Assembly: GCF_026616195.1 (NCBI RefSeq)
Contig: NZ_JANHDH010000001.1
Location: 806,001 to 870,000 of the forward strand
DNA: 64,000 nucleotides
From: Haloarchaeobius amylolyticus
Lineage (GTDB): Archaea; Halobacteriota; Halobacteria; Halobacteriales; Natrialbaceae
Reading direction: 5' to 3'
The notes beneath the pieces were generated by a model. It had not been told where the DNA came from. It searched no databases and worked only from the letters and a program-made list of their open reading frames with translations. Shown piece after piece: positions 17,706 to 26,364 of the stretch; within the stretch, counting starts at the first letter, position 1; every line of letters starts with the position of its first letter. The position numbers and the translations under genes were made by a program.

Positions 17706-18441
17706 GGGAATCGTGTCGGCTGTCGACTGCTGCGGTCGGTTCGGGCTCGTCTGCGGCACCGACGCCGGCCCGGGCGTCCCACGCCGCGAAGGTCCGGGCG
17801 ACGCCGACGAGCCGGGCGAAGGTGCCCTCGACGCTGTCCGCCTCGCGGACCTGCTCGTGGAAGGTGTCGAGCCAGCCGAGCCGGTCGAGCGCGAGGCGCT
17901 GGAGCTGACGCAGGCCGTCTGCGTCCTCGCGCCGGCCCGCCTCGCGCCGGTCGGCTTCGGTCGCCGCGAGTGCGGCGAGGAACTCGAACACGGCCGCGAC
18001 GTGGTCGGGGATGGCGTCCCCCCGGGTCGGCTCGAAGCCCGCGGCGGTGTACAGCCGGGCGACCGCCTCGGCGGGGTCGCCGAGCAGCTCCCCGCCCGCG
18101 TCGCCGGCGTGGTAGGCCGAATCGGACTCGTAGTCGGCCGACGGGTCCGTGGCGTGTGCCGAGGCGAACGGCGGGACGTAGTGCGGCCCCGGCACGACGA
18201 ACAGGTTGTCGTAGCCGACCGCGAGCGCGTCGCGGTCGGGATTCTCGTCGAAGTCGGGGGCGAGGTCGACCGGGAGCGCGGCCGAGAGCCGGGCGAAGTC
18301 GCCGTCCTCGATGGCACCCGCGAGGACGTCGACGTCACCGTCGAGGCAGGCCGCGAGCAGGTCGTAGGTCCGGGCGCGCGCCCGGAGCACCTGTGGGTCG
18401 GTCGCCGGCAGGTCGTCGCCGGGGGCGGTGACCGCGCTCAT
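17698..18441 (-). CDS. TorD/DmsD-family redox-enzyme maturation chaperone
   Basis: 247 residues, mostly helical. The TorD-family features are an N-terminal RARARTYDLLAACLDGD, a central DYDNLFVVPGPHYVPPFASAH-type motif (here YDNLFVVPGP...PPFASA) and the PDHVAAVFEFLAAL helix. These chaperones bind the Tat signal of molybdoenzymes and hold them until the cofactor is inserted. Its start overlaps the stop of the catalytic-subunit gene, and that subunit has a Tat signal, which fits. The C-terminal tail is acidic and probably disordered. Confidence 0.85.
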   Translation of the reverse strand: MSAVTAPGDDLPATDPQVLRARARTYDLLAACLDGDVDVLAGAIEDGDFARLSAALPVDLAPDFDENPDRDALAVGYDNLFVVPGPHYVPPFASAHATDPSADYESDSAYHAGDAGGELLGDPAEAVARLYTAAGFEPTRGDAIPDHVAAVFEFLAALAATEADRREAGRREDADGLRQLQRLALDRLGWLDTFHEQVREADSVEGTFARLVGVARTFAAWDARAGVGAADEPEPTAAVDSRHDSHE

Positions 18442-21400
18442 TCGCCGTCACCTCGCTTCCGGACCTCGACGAATGCGTCGTACTGGGCGTTGCTCCCGCC
18501 GATGAGGTCGCTCATGCCGATGTCGCCCAGCTCCGCGTCGAGGGGCTGCAGGTGGTTGATGGCGAAGCCGGCGTCGCGACCCTTCGCGTAGCCGGCGTCC
18601 TCGTGCATCGGCTCGGCGAACCGGTAGGGCGTCGTGCCGTCGCGGCCCGCCGGCTCGCGGGTCTCGCCGTCGACGGTCTCCGCGACCGCGCCGTCGCCCT
18701 CGCGGCCCCAGCCCCACATCGCGCCGACGACGCCGGGCCGGATACCGCTCGTGACCATCGCGACGCCCTCGACGGTGCGCCGACCCGCGTCGATCTCGAT
18801 GTGGTCGCCGTTCTCGATGTCGCGCTCCGTGGCGTCCGCGGGGTTCAGCCAGAGGGGGTTCTCCGGCCGGGTCTCGCGGAGCCACGGGCTGTTCTGCGTG
18901 CGGTGCATCCCCTGGGTCCGGGGCTTCCAGTTGATGAGCCGGAGCGGGCGGTCCGGCTCCTCGTCGGAGACCACGCCGGCCTGCACCGAGCCGTCGTAGT
19001 GGCGCACGTCCGCGACCCGGGGCAGTGGGTCGAAGCGCTCGCCGGTGTAGGCGTGCTTGCCCTTCGGGACGACCTCGCTGTAGAAGTCGGCCCGGGCACC
19101 GAGTTTGTACCGCATGTGCTCGCCGTCGTAGGCGTTCGAGCGGTCGTCGTAGCGGTCGGCGTAGTCGTAGTCGAACCCGTGCTCGGCGAAGGCGTCGCCG
19201 TAGTCCTCGACGGGCGCCTCGAACCGGCCGCCGCGGTTGAGGACCGTCACGACCTTGCGCCACTCGTCGGGTTCGACCGCCTGCTTCCAGCGGTCGAGGT
19301 CGAAGTAGTCGCCGAGGCCCTTCTCGTGGGCCGTCCGGAAGGTCTCCAGTTCGGCGTCGGTCGCGTCGGCCACCGGCTCGCGGTCGTACGCGATGTTCGC
19401 CACGAGCTTGAGGTAGAAGTCCTCGGCCTGGTGGAGCGGCCACAGGTCGCCCTCGGCGTCCGGGATGGCGTCCTCGCCGACGCCGGGCAGGTCGAGTTCC
19501 TTCCAGATGTCCACGAGCACGTCCTCGAACGGCCGGGCGTCGGGGACGACCCGGACCGTCGGCTGGCTGATCTTCTCGTCGGCGAGGCGCTTGTTCGGGT
19601 AGGTGCCGAAGTTCTCCCAGCGTTCGAGGTAGGTCGGCTCGGGCAGGATGTAGTCGGCGTACTTGCTGGTCTCGCCGATGACGGTGTCGCTGGCGACCAC
19701 CAGCGGGATGGCGTCCGTGTCCTCGAGCACGGCCGGAATCTGGTCGCCGCCGGCCGCCGCCATCACGTGGTTGTTGGAGTACGGCCGGATGAACAGTGCC
19801 TCGATGGGGTACGGGTACTCGTCCGTCGCGCTCCCGTAGACCTCCTGGGCGGCGTACGGCGGCGCGACGGGGAACCACGGCCGCTTCGCCGGGTAGCCGT
19901 CGTCGCGCTCGAACAGCGACGTGTCCTCGTAGTTGACGCCGCCGCGGAGCAGGGGGATGCCCCACGGGCTGTGACCGTCGGGGACCGCCCCGAGCTGGTA
20001 CCGGCCGCTCATCGTACTGTAGCCGGCGTAGGGCGTTATCTGGCCGCCCTTCCAGTCGTAGTTCCCGATGAGGTGCTGGAGGGTGGCGATGGCGCGCTGG
20101 TTGTGGAAGCCGTTGCTGTGCTTGGCCGGGCCGCGGTAGGCCATGATGGCCGCGCGCTTCCCGTGACTGGTGAACTCGTCGGCCACCTCGGCGATGGTGT
20201 CGGGCTCGACGCCCGCCATCTCGGCGTACTCCTCGACGGTGTGCTCGAACACGCGCTCGCGGTAGAGCGACCAGGCGCTCCGGACGCGCTCGCCGTCGAC
20301 TTCGAGGTCGACGTCGAGGACGCCCGCCTCGGCCTCGCTGGCGGGCACCGGCTCGCCCGTCTCGGCGTCGACGACCACGAACTCGTCCGCGGTCTCGGCG
20401 TCGGAATCGACCAGCCCGAGGTCGGCTGCTCGCGCCTTCGGGCCGGCCTCGGCGTCCACCCGGACGAGGTGGGTCGCGTCGCTCCAGGTCGGTTCGTCGT
20501 CGGCCGCGGCCGCCGGCTTCGACGGGTTCCGCAGGTACTCGACGTCGTGGCGGTCGTGCTCCAGTATCCAGCGGGCCATCCCCATCGCGAGGGCGCCGTC
20601 CGCGCCGGGTTCGACCGGGACCCACGTCTCCGCCTTCTCCGCGGTCTTCGAGAGTCGCGGGTCGACCACGTCCATCCGCATGCCGTCCTGGATGGCGTTG
20701 GTCAGTTTCGGGGCGAGCCACGTCGGGCCCTTGTTCGCGACCATCGGGTTGGTGCCCCAGACGAGCAGGTACTCGCAGTTCTCGATGTCGGCGAACTGGC
20801 GTTTCTTCTTGCCGCCGAACGACCGGACGTTCCCCATCACGCTGGAGAAGCCACAGGTGCCGGCGTGGTGGATGCTGTTGACCGAGCCCAGCCCCTGCTT
20901 CCAGAGGCGGGCGCGGATGAAGTTGCGCCGGAAGCCGCCGACGTCGACGATCTGGTTCGCCTTCGGCCCGAGGTCGGGGTGGTCCGTGTCGATGAGCACG
21001 TCGCCCCACTTCTCGTCGAAGTCGGCCTTGGCCATCTCGTCGTTCTGGACCGCCTCCCAGTCGCGCATGACCTCCTCCTTCGGCGCGAAGGCCCACATGT
21101 CGCGCAGCCCCGGGTGGCCGAGGTCGTCGTCGCCCTCGACGATCTCCTCGATCGCCTGCTCCCACGAGATGGTCCGCCACTCGCCGGAGCCACGCGGACC
21201 GACGCGTTTCATCGGCTTGCGGACGCGGTAGGCGTCGAACGCGGTCTGGATGCCGGCCTGGCCCTTGAGGCACATCCGGCCGCCGGAGACCGACCAGCGG
21301 TCGGTGTCGACGTCGCCGGTCCCCTCGAGGTCGCCGGTGGCGACCGCCTCGGGGTCGCTCTCGTAGGGCACCTGCGCGAACGGCTGGGTGTTGAGGAACG

Positions 21401-21722
21401 AGTACGGGTTGCCCGCGAGCTTGCGGACCAGCGAGCTGTACTCGCCCGTCTCGCTCCCGTCGGCCAGCCGGACCTTGATGGGGCAGAAGGTGTTGCACTG
21501 CCCGCAGGTGGTGTAGAGCACGTCGTCGGCGCCGTAGTCGCCGAAGTCGTCACCGACGTAGTGCTCGGCGTCGTCGGTCCAGAGGTCGGTCGTGTCGAGG
21601 TTCACGGACGCGGTCGCGCCGGCCGCGACGGCGCCGATACCGCCGGCGACCTTCACGAAGTCGCGCCGCGTGAGCGATGCGTCTGCGTCGGGGTCGGTGT
21701 CCGGGTCGTCGGTCGAACTCAT
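18438..21722 (-). CDS. molybdopterin (bis-MGD) oxidoreductase, catalytic subunit of the Psr/Ttr/Arr type
   Basis: 1094 residues. A Tat signal has TRRDFVKVAGG (R19-R20). A 4Fe-4S site is formed by C73-x2-C76-x3-C80 and C151 (GGRMCLKGQAG). C290, in HAGTCGFSS, sits where the molybdenum ligand lies, and a cysteine there is typical of polysulfide, thiosulfate, tetrathionate and arsenate reductases, unlike the serine of DMSO reductase. The C-terminal MGD-binding barrel includes TQGMHRTQNSPWLRE and NPADATERDIENGD. The length (about 1100) is nearest to tetrathionate-reductase-like enzymes. The acceptor is not provable from sequence. It faces the outside of the membrane and pairs with the two upstream gene products. 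Confidence 0.85.
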   Translation of the reverse strand: MSSTDDPDTDPDADASLTRRDFVKVAGGIGAVAAGATASVNLDTTDLWTDDAEHYVGDDFGDYGADDVLYTTCGQCNTFCPIKVRLADGSETGEYSSLVRKLAGNPYSFLNTQPFAQVPYESDPEAVATGDLEGTGDVDTDRWSVSGGRMCLKGQAGIQTAFDAYRVRKPMKRVGPRGSGEWRTISWEQAIEEIVEGDDDLGHPGLRDMWAFAPKEEVMRDWEAVQNDEMAKADFDEKWGDVLIDTDHPDLGPKANQIVDVGGFRRNFIRARLWKQGLGSVNSIHHAGTCGFSSVMGNVRSFGGKKKRQFADIENCEYLLVWGTNPMVANKGPTWLAPKLTNAIQDGMRMDVVDPRLSKTAEKAETWVPVEPGADGALAMGMARWILEHDRHDVEYLRNPSKPAAAADDEPTWSDATHLVRVDAEAGPKARAADLGLVDSDAETADEFVVVDAETGEPVPASEAEAGVLDVDLEVDGERVRSAWSLYRERVFEHTVEEYAEMAGVEPDTIAEVADEFTSHGKRAAIMAYRGPAKHSNGFHNQRAIATLQHLIGNYDWKGGQITPYAGYSTMSGRYQLGAVPDGHSPWGIPLLRGGVNYEDTSLFERDDGYPAKRPWFPVAPPYAAQEVYGSATDEYPYPIEALFIRPYSNNHVMAAAGGDQIPAVLEDTDAIPLVVASDTVIGETSKYADYILPEPTYLERWENFGTYPNKRLADEKISQPTVRVVPDARPFEDVLVDIWKELDLPGVGEDAIPDAEGDLWPLHQAEDFYLKLVANIAYDREPVADATDAELETFRTAHEKGLGDYFDLDRWKQAVEPDEWRKVVTVLNRGGRFEAPVEDYGDAFAEHGFDYDYADRYDDRSNAYDGEHMRYKLGARADFYSEVVPKGKHAYTGERFDPLPRVADVRHYDGSVQAGVVSDEEPDRPLRLINWKPRTQGMHRTQNSPWLRETRPENPLWLNPADATERDIENGDHIEIDAGRRTVEGVAMVTSGIRPGVVGAMWGWGREGDGAVAETVDGETREPAGRDGTTPYRFAEPMHEDAGYAKGRDAGFAINHLQPLDAELGDIGMSDLIGGSNAQYDAFVEVRKRGDGE

Positions 21723-23056
21723 CTGTCGTCACCTCCGTGGTCGGAGACGCCGCCGTCGGTGGCGGCGGTCGGCTGGTCGGCGGTCGATGCATCCTGCGAG
21801 CCCACACCGTCGAGAGGCCGGAGCGGGAGCACCTCGGCCCCGAGCGAGTACAGCAGCAGGCCGACGGCGATCATCCCCGCCGAGGTCAGCCACTCGACCG
21901 CACTCGGGAAGTACTCGCCGTGTGGCAGCCCCTCCATGACGGGCAGTATCTGTGGCGGCACGACGATGTTGAACCGCACCGCGACGATGCCGACGACGAC
22001 GCTCAGGCCCGAGAGCGTCAGTGGCAGGGCGGAGCGTCGCCAGGCGCGCTTGCTCAGCACCACCAGCGGGACGACCCAGCCGAAGCCGACCATGAACACC
22101 CAGAACGACCACGACATCTCGCCGAACAGGACGATGAGCCAGGTCTCGACCTCGTGGGGGTGCAGGCTGTTGAGCGCGATGAGCGCGTCGATGGCCGTGA
22201 AGGCCGCATCGGCGAGGACGAACGCCCCGAGCAGCTGGCCGAGGCGGTCCATCAGGTCGCGGTCGAGGGCCTCGCCGGTGAGGAGCTTCGCCCGGAGGAC
22301 GTACAGCGCCGCGACCAGGGCGGTCCCGGACACCACCGCCGAGATGACGAAGATGACCGGGAACAGGCCGCTGTTCCAGTAGGGGCGGGCCTTCGCGACC
22401 GCGAACAGCACGCCGGTCCCGCCGTGGACCATGAAGATGGCCAGCGGGATGCCGACCAGGCCGGCGCGCTTGAGCCAGCGTTCGTCGGTCTCGTGGGACG
22501 CCTCGGAGGTGTCGCGCCGGCCGAGCGTGAGCAGGCCACAGAGTCTCGCCCGCCAGCCCTCGGCGTGCGCGGCGACCCGGGCGAGGTCGATGCGCATCGA
22601 GAAGTACAGCTCCGTCACGAGGACGCCGATGTAGGCGACGTAGGCGTGGACCTCCCACGAGAGCGCGGAGGTCGGCTGCCGCCAGATGAAGGGGTGGTAC
22701 ATGCGGTCCATCCGGCCGAGGTCGGTCCAGACGAACAGCAGCGCGACGACCATGCTGATGATGGCCGCGAACAGCGCGTCGCGGTCGATCCTCTCCAGTC
22801 CCTCCACCTCGAAGACGTTCGCCAGCGTGCTGACGAGGAACGCCCCCGCCGAGAGGCCGACGAAGTAGATGTAGAACGCGACCCACGCGCCCCACGGCGC
22901 GATGCTCGACAGGTTCGTACTCGCCATGCCGACGCTGATGCGGCGCCACGTGGCCCACGCGCCGACCGCCAGCAGGACGGCCAGCAGGGCGTACCACGCG
23001 ACGCGGAACCGTCCGTTCCGGAAACCGGGGTCGTAGTCGAGTTCGGTCGTTGCCAT
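21719..23056 (-). CDS. NrfD/PsrC-like membrane anchor and quinol-oxidising subunit
   Basis: 445 residues from the ATG at 23056. About nine or ten membrane segments are present. Typical NrfD/PsrC features include WGAWVAFYIYFVGLSAGAFLVS (residues about 49-70) and later WNSGLFPVIFVISAVVSGTAL. Such subunits take electrons from menaquinol and pass them to the Fe-S subunit. The gene begins 4 bp after the ferredoxin gene and overlaps the catalytic gene by 4 bp. A frame extended to 23224 runs antisense-like through the ferredoxin gene and is Arg/Ser/Thr-rich, so it was not used. Confidence 0.85.
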   Translation of the reverse strand: MATTELDYDPGFRNGRFRVAWYALLAVLLAVGAWATWRRISVGMASTNLSSIAPWGAWVAFYIYFVGLSAGAFLVSTLANVFEVEGLERIDRDALFAAIISMVVALLFVWTDLGRMDRMYHPFIWRQPTSALSWEVHAYVAYIGVLVTELYFSMRIDLARVAAHAEGWRARLCGLLTLGRRDTSEASHETDERWLKRAGLVGIPLAIFMVHGGTGVLFAVAKARPYWNSGLFPVIFVISAVVSGTALVAALYVLRAKLLTGEALDRDLMDRLGQLLGAFVLADAAFTAIDALIALNSLHPHEVETWLIVLFGEMSWSFWVFMVGFGWVVPLVVLSKRAWRRSALPLTLSGLSVVVGIVAVRFNIVVPPQILPVMEGLPHGEYFPSAVEWLTSAGMIAVGLLLYSLGAEVLPLRPLDGVGSQDASTADQPTAATDGGVSDHGGDDR

Positions 23057-23060
23057 GGTC

Positions 23061-24083
23061 CTACTTGAGGTAGTAGACGTTGGGGTCGGTCCCCTCGGAC
23101 TCCTTGAGCTGGAACGAGCGGGTCGAGTCGGCCAGTTCGGCGACCTCGCTCTCGGGGTCGTCCAGGTCGCCCGCGTTGCGGGCGTCGCCCACGCACGTCT
23201 CGACGCAGGCTGGTTCCTCGCCACGGTTCAGCCGGTGCATGCACATGCTGCACTTCCGGACGTTGCCGACCGGGGACTTGCCGTCCTCGCGGGGGCCACG
23301 GTCGACGCCGTACTCCGGACTCGTCACCTCGCCGCTGCCGTCGACCTCGTCGTCGTAGTTCTCGCCGAAGTCGAAGTACCGCGCCCCGTACGGGCAGGCG
23401 ATCATGCAGTAGCGACAGCCGATGCAGCGGTCGTAGTCCACGTTGACGACCCCGTTGTCCATCTTGTAGGTCGCCGAGACGGGACAGACCTGCACGCAGG
23501 GCGGGTTCTCACACTGCATGCACGGGCGGGGGACGTTCGTCCGGGTGACGTTCGGGAACTCGCCGTGTTCCTCCTCCATCACGACGTTGTAGGAGACCCC
23601 CGGAGGCGTGCGGTTCTCGGCCTTGCACGCGACCGTACAGGAGTCACAGCCGACGCACTTCTGCAGGTCGATGACCATGCCCCACGTCTCGTCGCCGTCC
23701 GGGCCGTCCTCGCCCGGCTGTTCGAGCGATTCCGCGACGGAGGCCATCGAGCCGACCGAACAGCCCAGTCGGTCGGCCGTCTCGCGCGAGACGGTCTGGC
23801 CGTCGCCGTCGATGGCCGGGTTCGGCGTCGCGCGGTAGTCGTCCCCGAACTCGGCCTCTGCGGCCGCGTCGTACTTCTCCCAGTAGGCGTCCCCGGAGAG
23901 CTCGCCCCGGGAGACGCGTTTCGCGTCCTCGGCCATCGCCACGCCGAGGTCGGTGCTGTAGTCGGTCTTCGCGAGTTCTTCCGCTGGGTCGGCCGTCTCC
24001 GCGTCGACCATCCGGTCGAGCGTCGGCGTGTCCGGGACCGAGGGCCGCCGGGTCGAGTCGGCCCGGTCGTCGGCCCCACTCAT
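23061..24083 (-). CDS. four-cluster [4Fe-4S] ferredoxin subunit (PsrB/TtrB-like) with long N-terminal extension
   Basis: 340 residues. From C143 on there are four cysteine groups: CVGCDSCTVAC, CMQCENPPCVQVC, CIGCRYCMIACPYGARYF and CSMCMHRLNRGEEPACVETC, the standard set for four 4Fe-4S clusters carrying electrons between the membrane subunit and the molybdoenzyme. About 135 residues precede the first cluster, far more than usual. They are acidic with a Trp/Tyr patch (GDAYWEKYD) and contain no clear Tat signal. An SD-like GAGGTGG lies 6 nt before the ATG. It is the first gene of the operon. Confidence 0.88.
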   Translation of the reverse strand: MSGADDRADSTRRPSVPDTPTLDRMVDAETADPAEELAKTDYSTDLGVAMAEDAKRVSRGELSGDAYWEKYDAAAEAEFGDDYRATPNPAIDGDGQTVSRETADRLGCSVGSMASVAESLEQPGEDGPDGDETWGMVIDLQKCVGCDSCTVACKAENRTPPGVSYNVVMEEEHGEFPNVTRTNVPRPCMQCENPPCVQVCPVSATYKMDNGVVNVDYDRCIGCRYCMIACPYGARYFDFGENYDDEVDGSGEVTSPEYGVDRGPREDGKSPVGNVRKCSMCMHRLNRGEEPACVETCVGDARNAGDLDDPESEVAELADSTRSFQLKESEGTDPNVYYLK

Positions 24084-24425
24084 CGCCGACCACCTCTCGG
24101 CACCCGTCCGTACCGCGGCTGGTTCGGGTTCATCACGTGTAGACAGACACGCCCCAGGGGGCTGAGCGTACTACCGATACTGTTGGACCCTCGAGACGGG
24201 GACGAGACACCCCCATCTTCGGGTACCCATACTGTTTGGGCCCGGGAACTCGCCGGGCGCCACCGCCAGCGAGGGGTCGCGCCAGATACCGCCGGAACCG
24301 GCCGCGAGGTGGCGCTCCCGACCGATTCCAGCCTCGTGAAAACGCGGGTCCCGGTTTTACCGCGTGGCGACCGGACACTCGACCATGCACCGCACTCGCC
24401 CGAACACTGGACGGAGGTGGGCCCC
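24084..24425. promoter_or_regulatory. divergent control region between the respiratory operon and its Bat-type regulator
   Basis: This 342-bp region has no gene. It holds two directly repeated boxes, ATACTGTTGGACCC (24177-24190) and ATACTGTTTGGGCCC (24229-24243), 52 bp apart. A GGTTTTACC element (24353-24361) is a likely TATA box for the rightward gene. A Shine-Dalgarno GGAGGTG (24413-24419) lies 6 nt before GTG 24426. The repeated boxes lie between the two transcription units, so they are candidates for activator binding. Confidence 0.5.
24177..24243. repeat. two direct ATACTGTT boxes in the divergent respiratory control region
   Basis: ATACTGTTGGACCC (24177-24190) and ATACTGTTTGGGCCC (24229-24243) share ATACTGTT and a GG/CCC tail, 52 bp (about five helical turns) apart. 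The first is preceded by CTACCG and the second by GGGTACCC. They sit between the Bat-type gene and the molybdoenzyme operon and are likely binding sites for that regulator or another one. Confidence 0.45.
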
Positions 24426-26327
24426 GTGGCCGTGAACTCGATACTGGCCGCCTCCATCGCGCTCCGGCTCGGGGGCGTCGGCTACTCGCTCGCGCTCCTC
24501 TACCGGAGCCGGGACCGCCGGTTCGGGTTCCTGACGCTCATGCTCGCGCTGATGGCGGCGCGCCAGACCTGGACCGCGCTGTCGACGACGGTGACCGGGC
24601 TCTCCGAACTCCCCGGGCTCGTCGTCAGCGGGCTCGCGGTCGCGACCGTCCACTACCTCTCGAAGTACGTCGAGGAGGAGGACCGCATCAAGACCCGGCT
24701 CCGCGAGACCAACGAGGAGCTCCGGAGCTTCCGGAAGGCGGTCGAACACGCCGGCCACGCCATCTTCCTGACCGACACCGACGGGACCATCGAGTACGCG
24801 AACCCGGCCGTCGAGTCGGTCACGGGGTTCGCCCCGGAGGAGGTCGTCGGCGAGGACCCGAGCCTCTGGAGGTCGGGCGAACACGACGACGCCTTCTACG
24901 CCGACCTCTGGGGCACCATCACCGACGGCGAGGTCTGGGACGGCGAGATCATCAACGAGCGCCGCGACGGGAGCTTCTGCTGGGTCGACATGACCGTCGC
25001 CCCCATCACGGACGAGACCGGCGCGGTCGACCGGTTCGTCGCCGTCGACACCGACGTGACCGAGCGCAAGGAGCGCGAACTCCGCATCAGGGCCCAGAAG
25101 GAGCGCCTCGAACACCTCAACGAGACCAACGAGGTGCTCCGGGAGGTGAACCGCCGGCTCGTGCAGGCCGACGACCGCGACGACGTCGAGCGCGCGGCCT
25201 GCGAGCAGTTCGCCGCGACCGGCCCCTACGACGCCGCCTGGGTCGCGACCCGGAACATGGTCAACGACGCGGTGCGAGAGCGCACCCACGCCGGCATCGA
25301 CCGCGGCGACCTCGACGCGGTCGTCGACGCCCTGAACGAGGCGTCGGCCGAGACCCCGGTCGACCGGGCCCTCTCGGAGGGCGTGACCGCGGTCGCCGGA
25401 ACCGGCGAGGACACCGCGTTCGCGCCGGCAGGGTCGGCCGCGACGCTGGCCGTCCCGCTCACCTACCGGGACGTCTCCTACGGCGCCCTCGTCGTCCACG
25501 CGGCCGACGCCGACGCGCTCGACGCGGTGGACCCGTCCGTCCTCGACGAGCTGGGCGAGACCATCGCCTACGCCATCGACGCCGCCGAGCGCAAGCAGTC
25601 GCTCGTCGCCGACCGCGTGACCGAACTCACGTTCCGGCTGGACGGCGACGCCGACGGCGGGCCGCTGTTCGACCTCGCGGCCGCCCTCGACTGCACGGTC
25701 GACCTCGACCGGCTCTCGGTCGCCCCCGAGGGCGACCCGGTGGAGTACGTCACGGTCCGGGACGCGGCGGCCGAAGCCGTCTGCGACTACGCCGCGGACC
25801 ACGCCGGGTTCGAGGCGGCGCAGGTCCTCTCGGAGGGCCCGGACGAGACCGTCGTCCGGTTCGTCGTCGGCGACGACTCCGTCGTGACGACGCTGGCCGA
25901 CCGGGGGTGTGTGGTGGACTCGCTCACCGCCGACGCCGCCGGCGGGCGCGTCACCGCCGAACTGCCCCAGAGTGCGCCCGTCGGCAGCGTCGTCGAGGCG
26001 GTCTGCGCCCAGCACTCCGGGGCCGCCCTCGTCGCCCAGCGCGAGCGCGAGCGGTCGACGGAGACCCGCGGCGAGTTCCGGGCCGCTCTGGAGGACGCCC
26101 TCACCGACCGGCAACTCGAAGCCCTCCAGACGGCGCACTTCGCCGGCTACTTCGAGTGGCCCCGGGAGACCAGCGGCGAGGAGACCGCCGCCCTGATGGA
26201 CATCTCGCAGTCGACGTTCATGCAGCACCTCCGGGCCGGCGAGCGCAAGCTCTGTGCGCGGCTGTTCGACGAGGAGACGGACCGGCCGCCCCGTGGCGCG
26301 GCCGCGGCAGCCGAGGCGGAGCGGTGA
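24426..26327 (+). CDS. Bat-type sensor-regulator: two TM helices, PAS, GAF, HTH-10
   Basis: 633 residues from GTG 24426, chosen because GGAGGTG precedes it by 6 nt. There are two N-terminal membrane segments (about 5-60), then a PAS domain (AGHAIFLTDTDGTIEYANPAVESVTGF, about 105-220), a GAF-like domain (about 240-385), a bacterio-opsin-activator domain and a C-terminal HTH-10 helix-turn-helix (LTDRQLEALQTAHFAGYFEWPRE, SQSTFMQHLRAGERK). Proteins of this type (Bat, DmsR) activate oxygen- or acceptor-controlled haloarchaeal genes. Being divergent from the molybdoenzyme operon, it probably controls it. The membrane anchor is less usual for DmsR-like regulators. Confidence 0.85.
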   Translation: MAVNSILAASIALRLGGVGYSLALLYRSRDRRFGFLTLMLALMAARQTWTALSTTVTGLSELPGLVVSGLAVATVHYLSKYVEEEDRIKTRLRETNEELRSFRKAVEHAGHAIFLTDTDGTIEYANPAVESVTGFAPEEVVGEDPSLWRSGEHDDAFYADLWGTITDGEVWDGEIINERRDGSFCWVDMTVAPITDETGAVDRFVAVDTDVTERKERELRIRAQKERLEHLNETNEVLREVNRRLVQADDRDDVERAACEQFAATGPYDAAWVATRNMVNDAVRERTHAGIDRGDLDAVVDALNEASAETPVDRALSEGVTAVAGTGEDTAFAPAGSAATLAVPLTYRDVSYGALVVHAADADALDAVDPSVLDELGETIAYAIDAAERKQSLVADRVTELTFRLDGDADGGPLFDLAAALDCTVDLDRLSVAPEGDPVEYVTVRDAAAEAVCDYAADHAGFEAAQVLSEGPDETVVRFVVGDDSVVTTLADRGCVVDSLTADAAGGRVTAELPQSAPVGSVVEAVCAQHSGAALVAQRERERSTETRGEFRAALEDALTDRQLEALQTAHFAGYFEWPRETSGEETAALMDISQSTFMQHLRAGERKLCARLFDEETDRPPRGAAAAAEAER

Positions 26328-26364
26328 GGAATCGAGGGGTGGCCGAAACCCGGACGCTGGCGGG

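Noticed and set aside
18438-21722. Annotation as DMSO reductase DmsA
   Set aside because: Length 1094, a Cys at the Mo-ligand position and an NrfD-type anchor fit the Psr/Ttr/Arr clade better; DMSO reductases have Ser there.
18552-22382. Very long open frame on the plus strand opposite the molybdoenzyme and NrfD genes
   Set aside because: Antisense shadow of high-GC coding sequence; low-complexity Val/Arg/Gly product, while the minus strand has clear motifs and overlapping operon starts.
24357-26228. 623-codon minus-strand frame opposite the Bat-type gene
   Set aside because: Shadow; the plus strand shows PAS, GAF and HTH-10 motifs.
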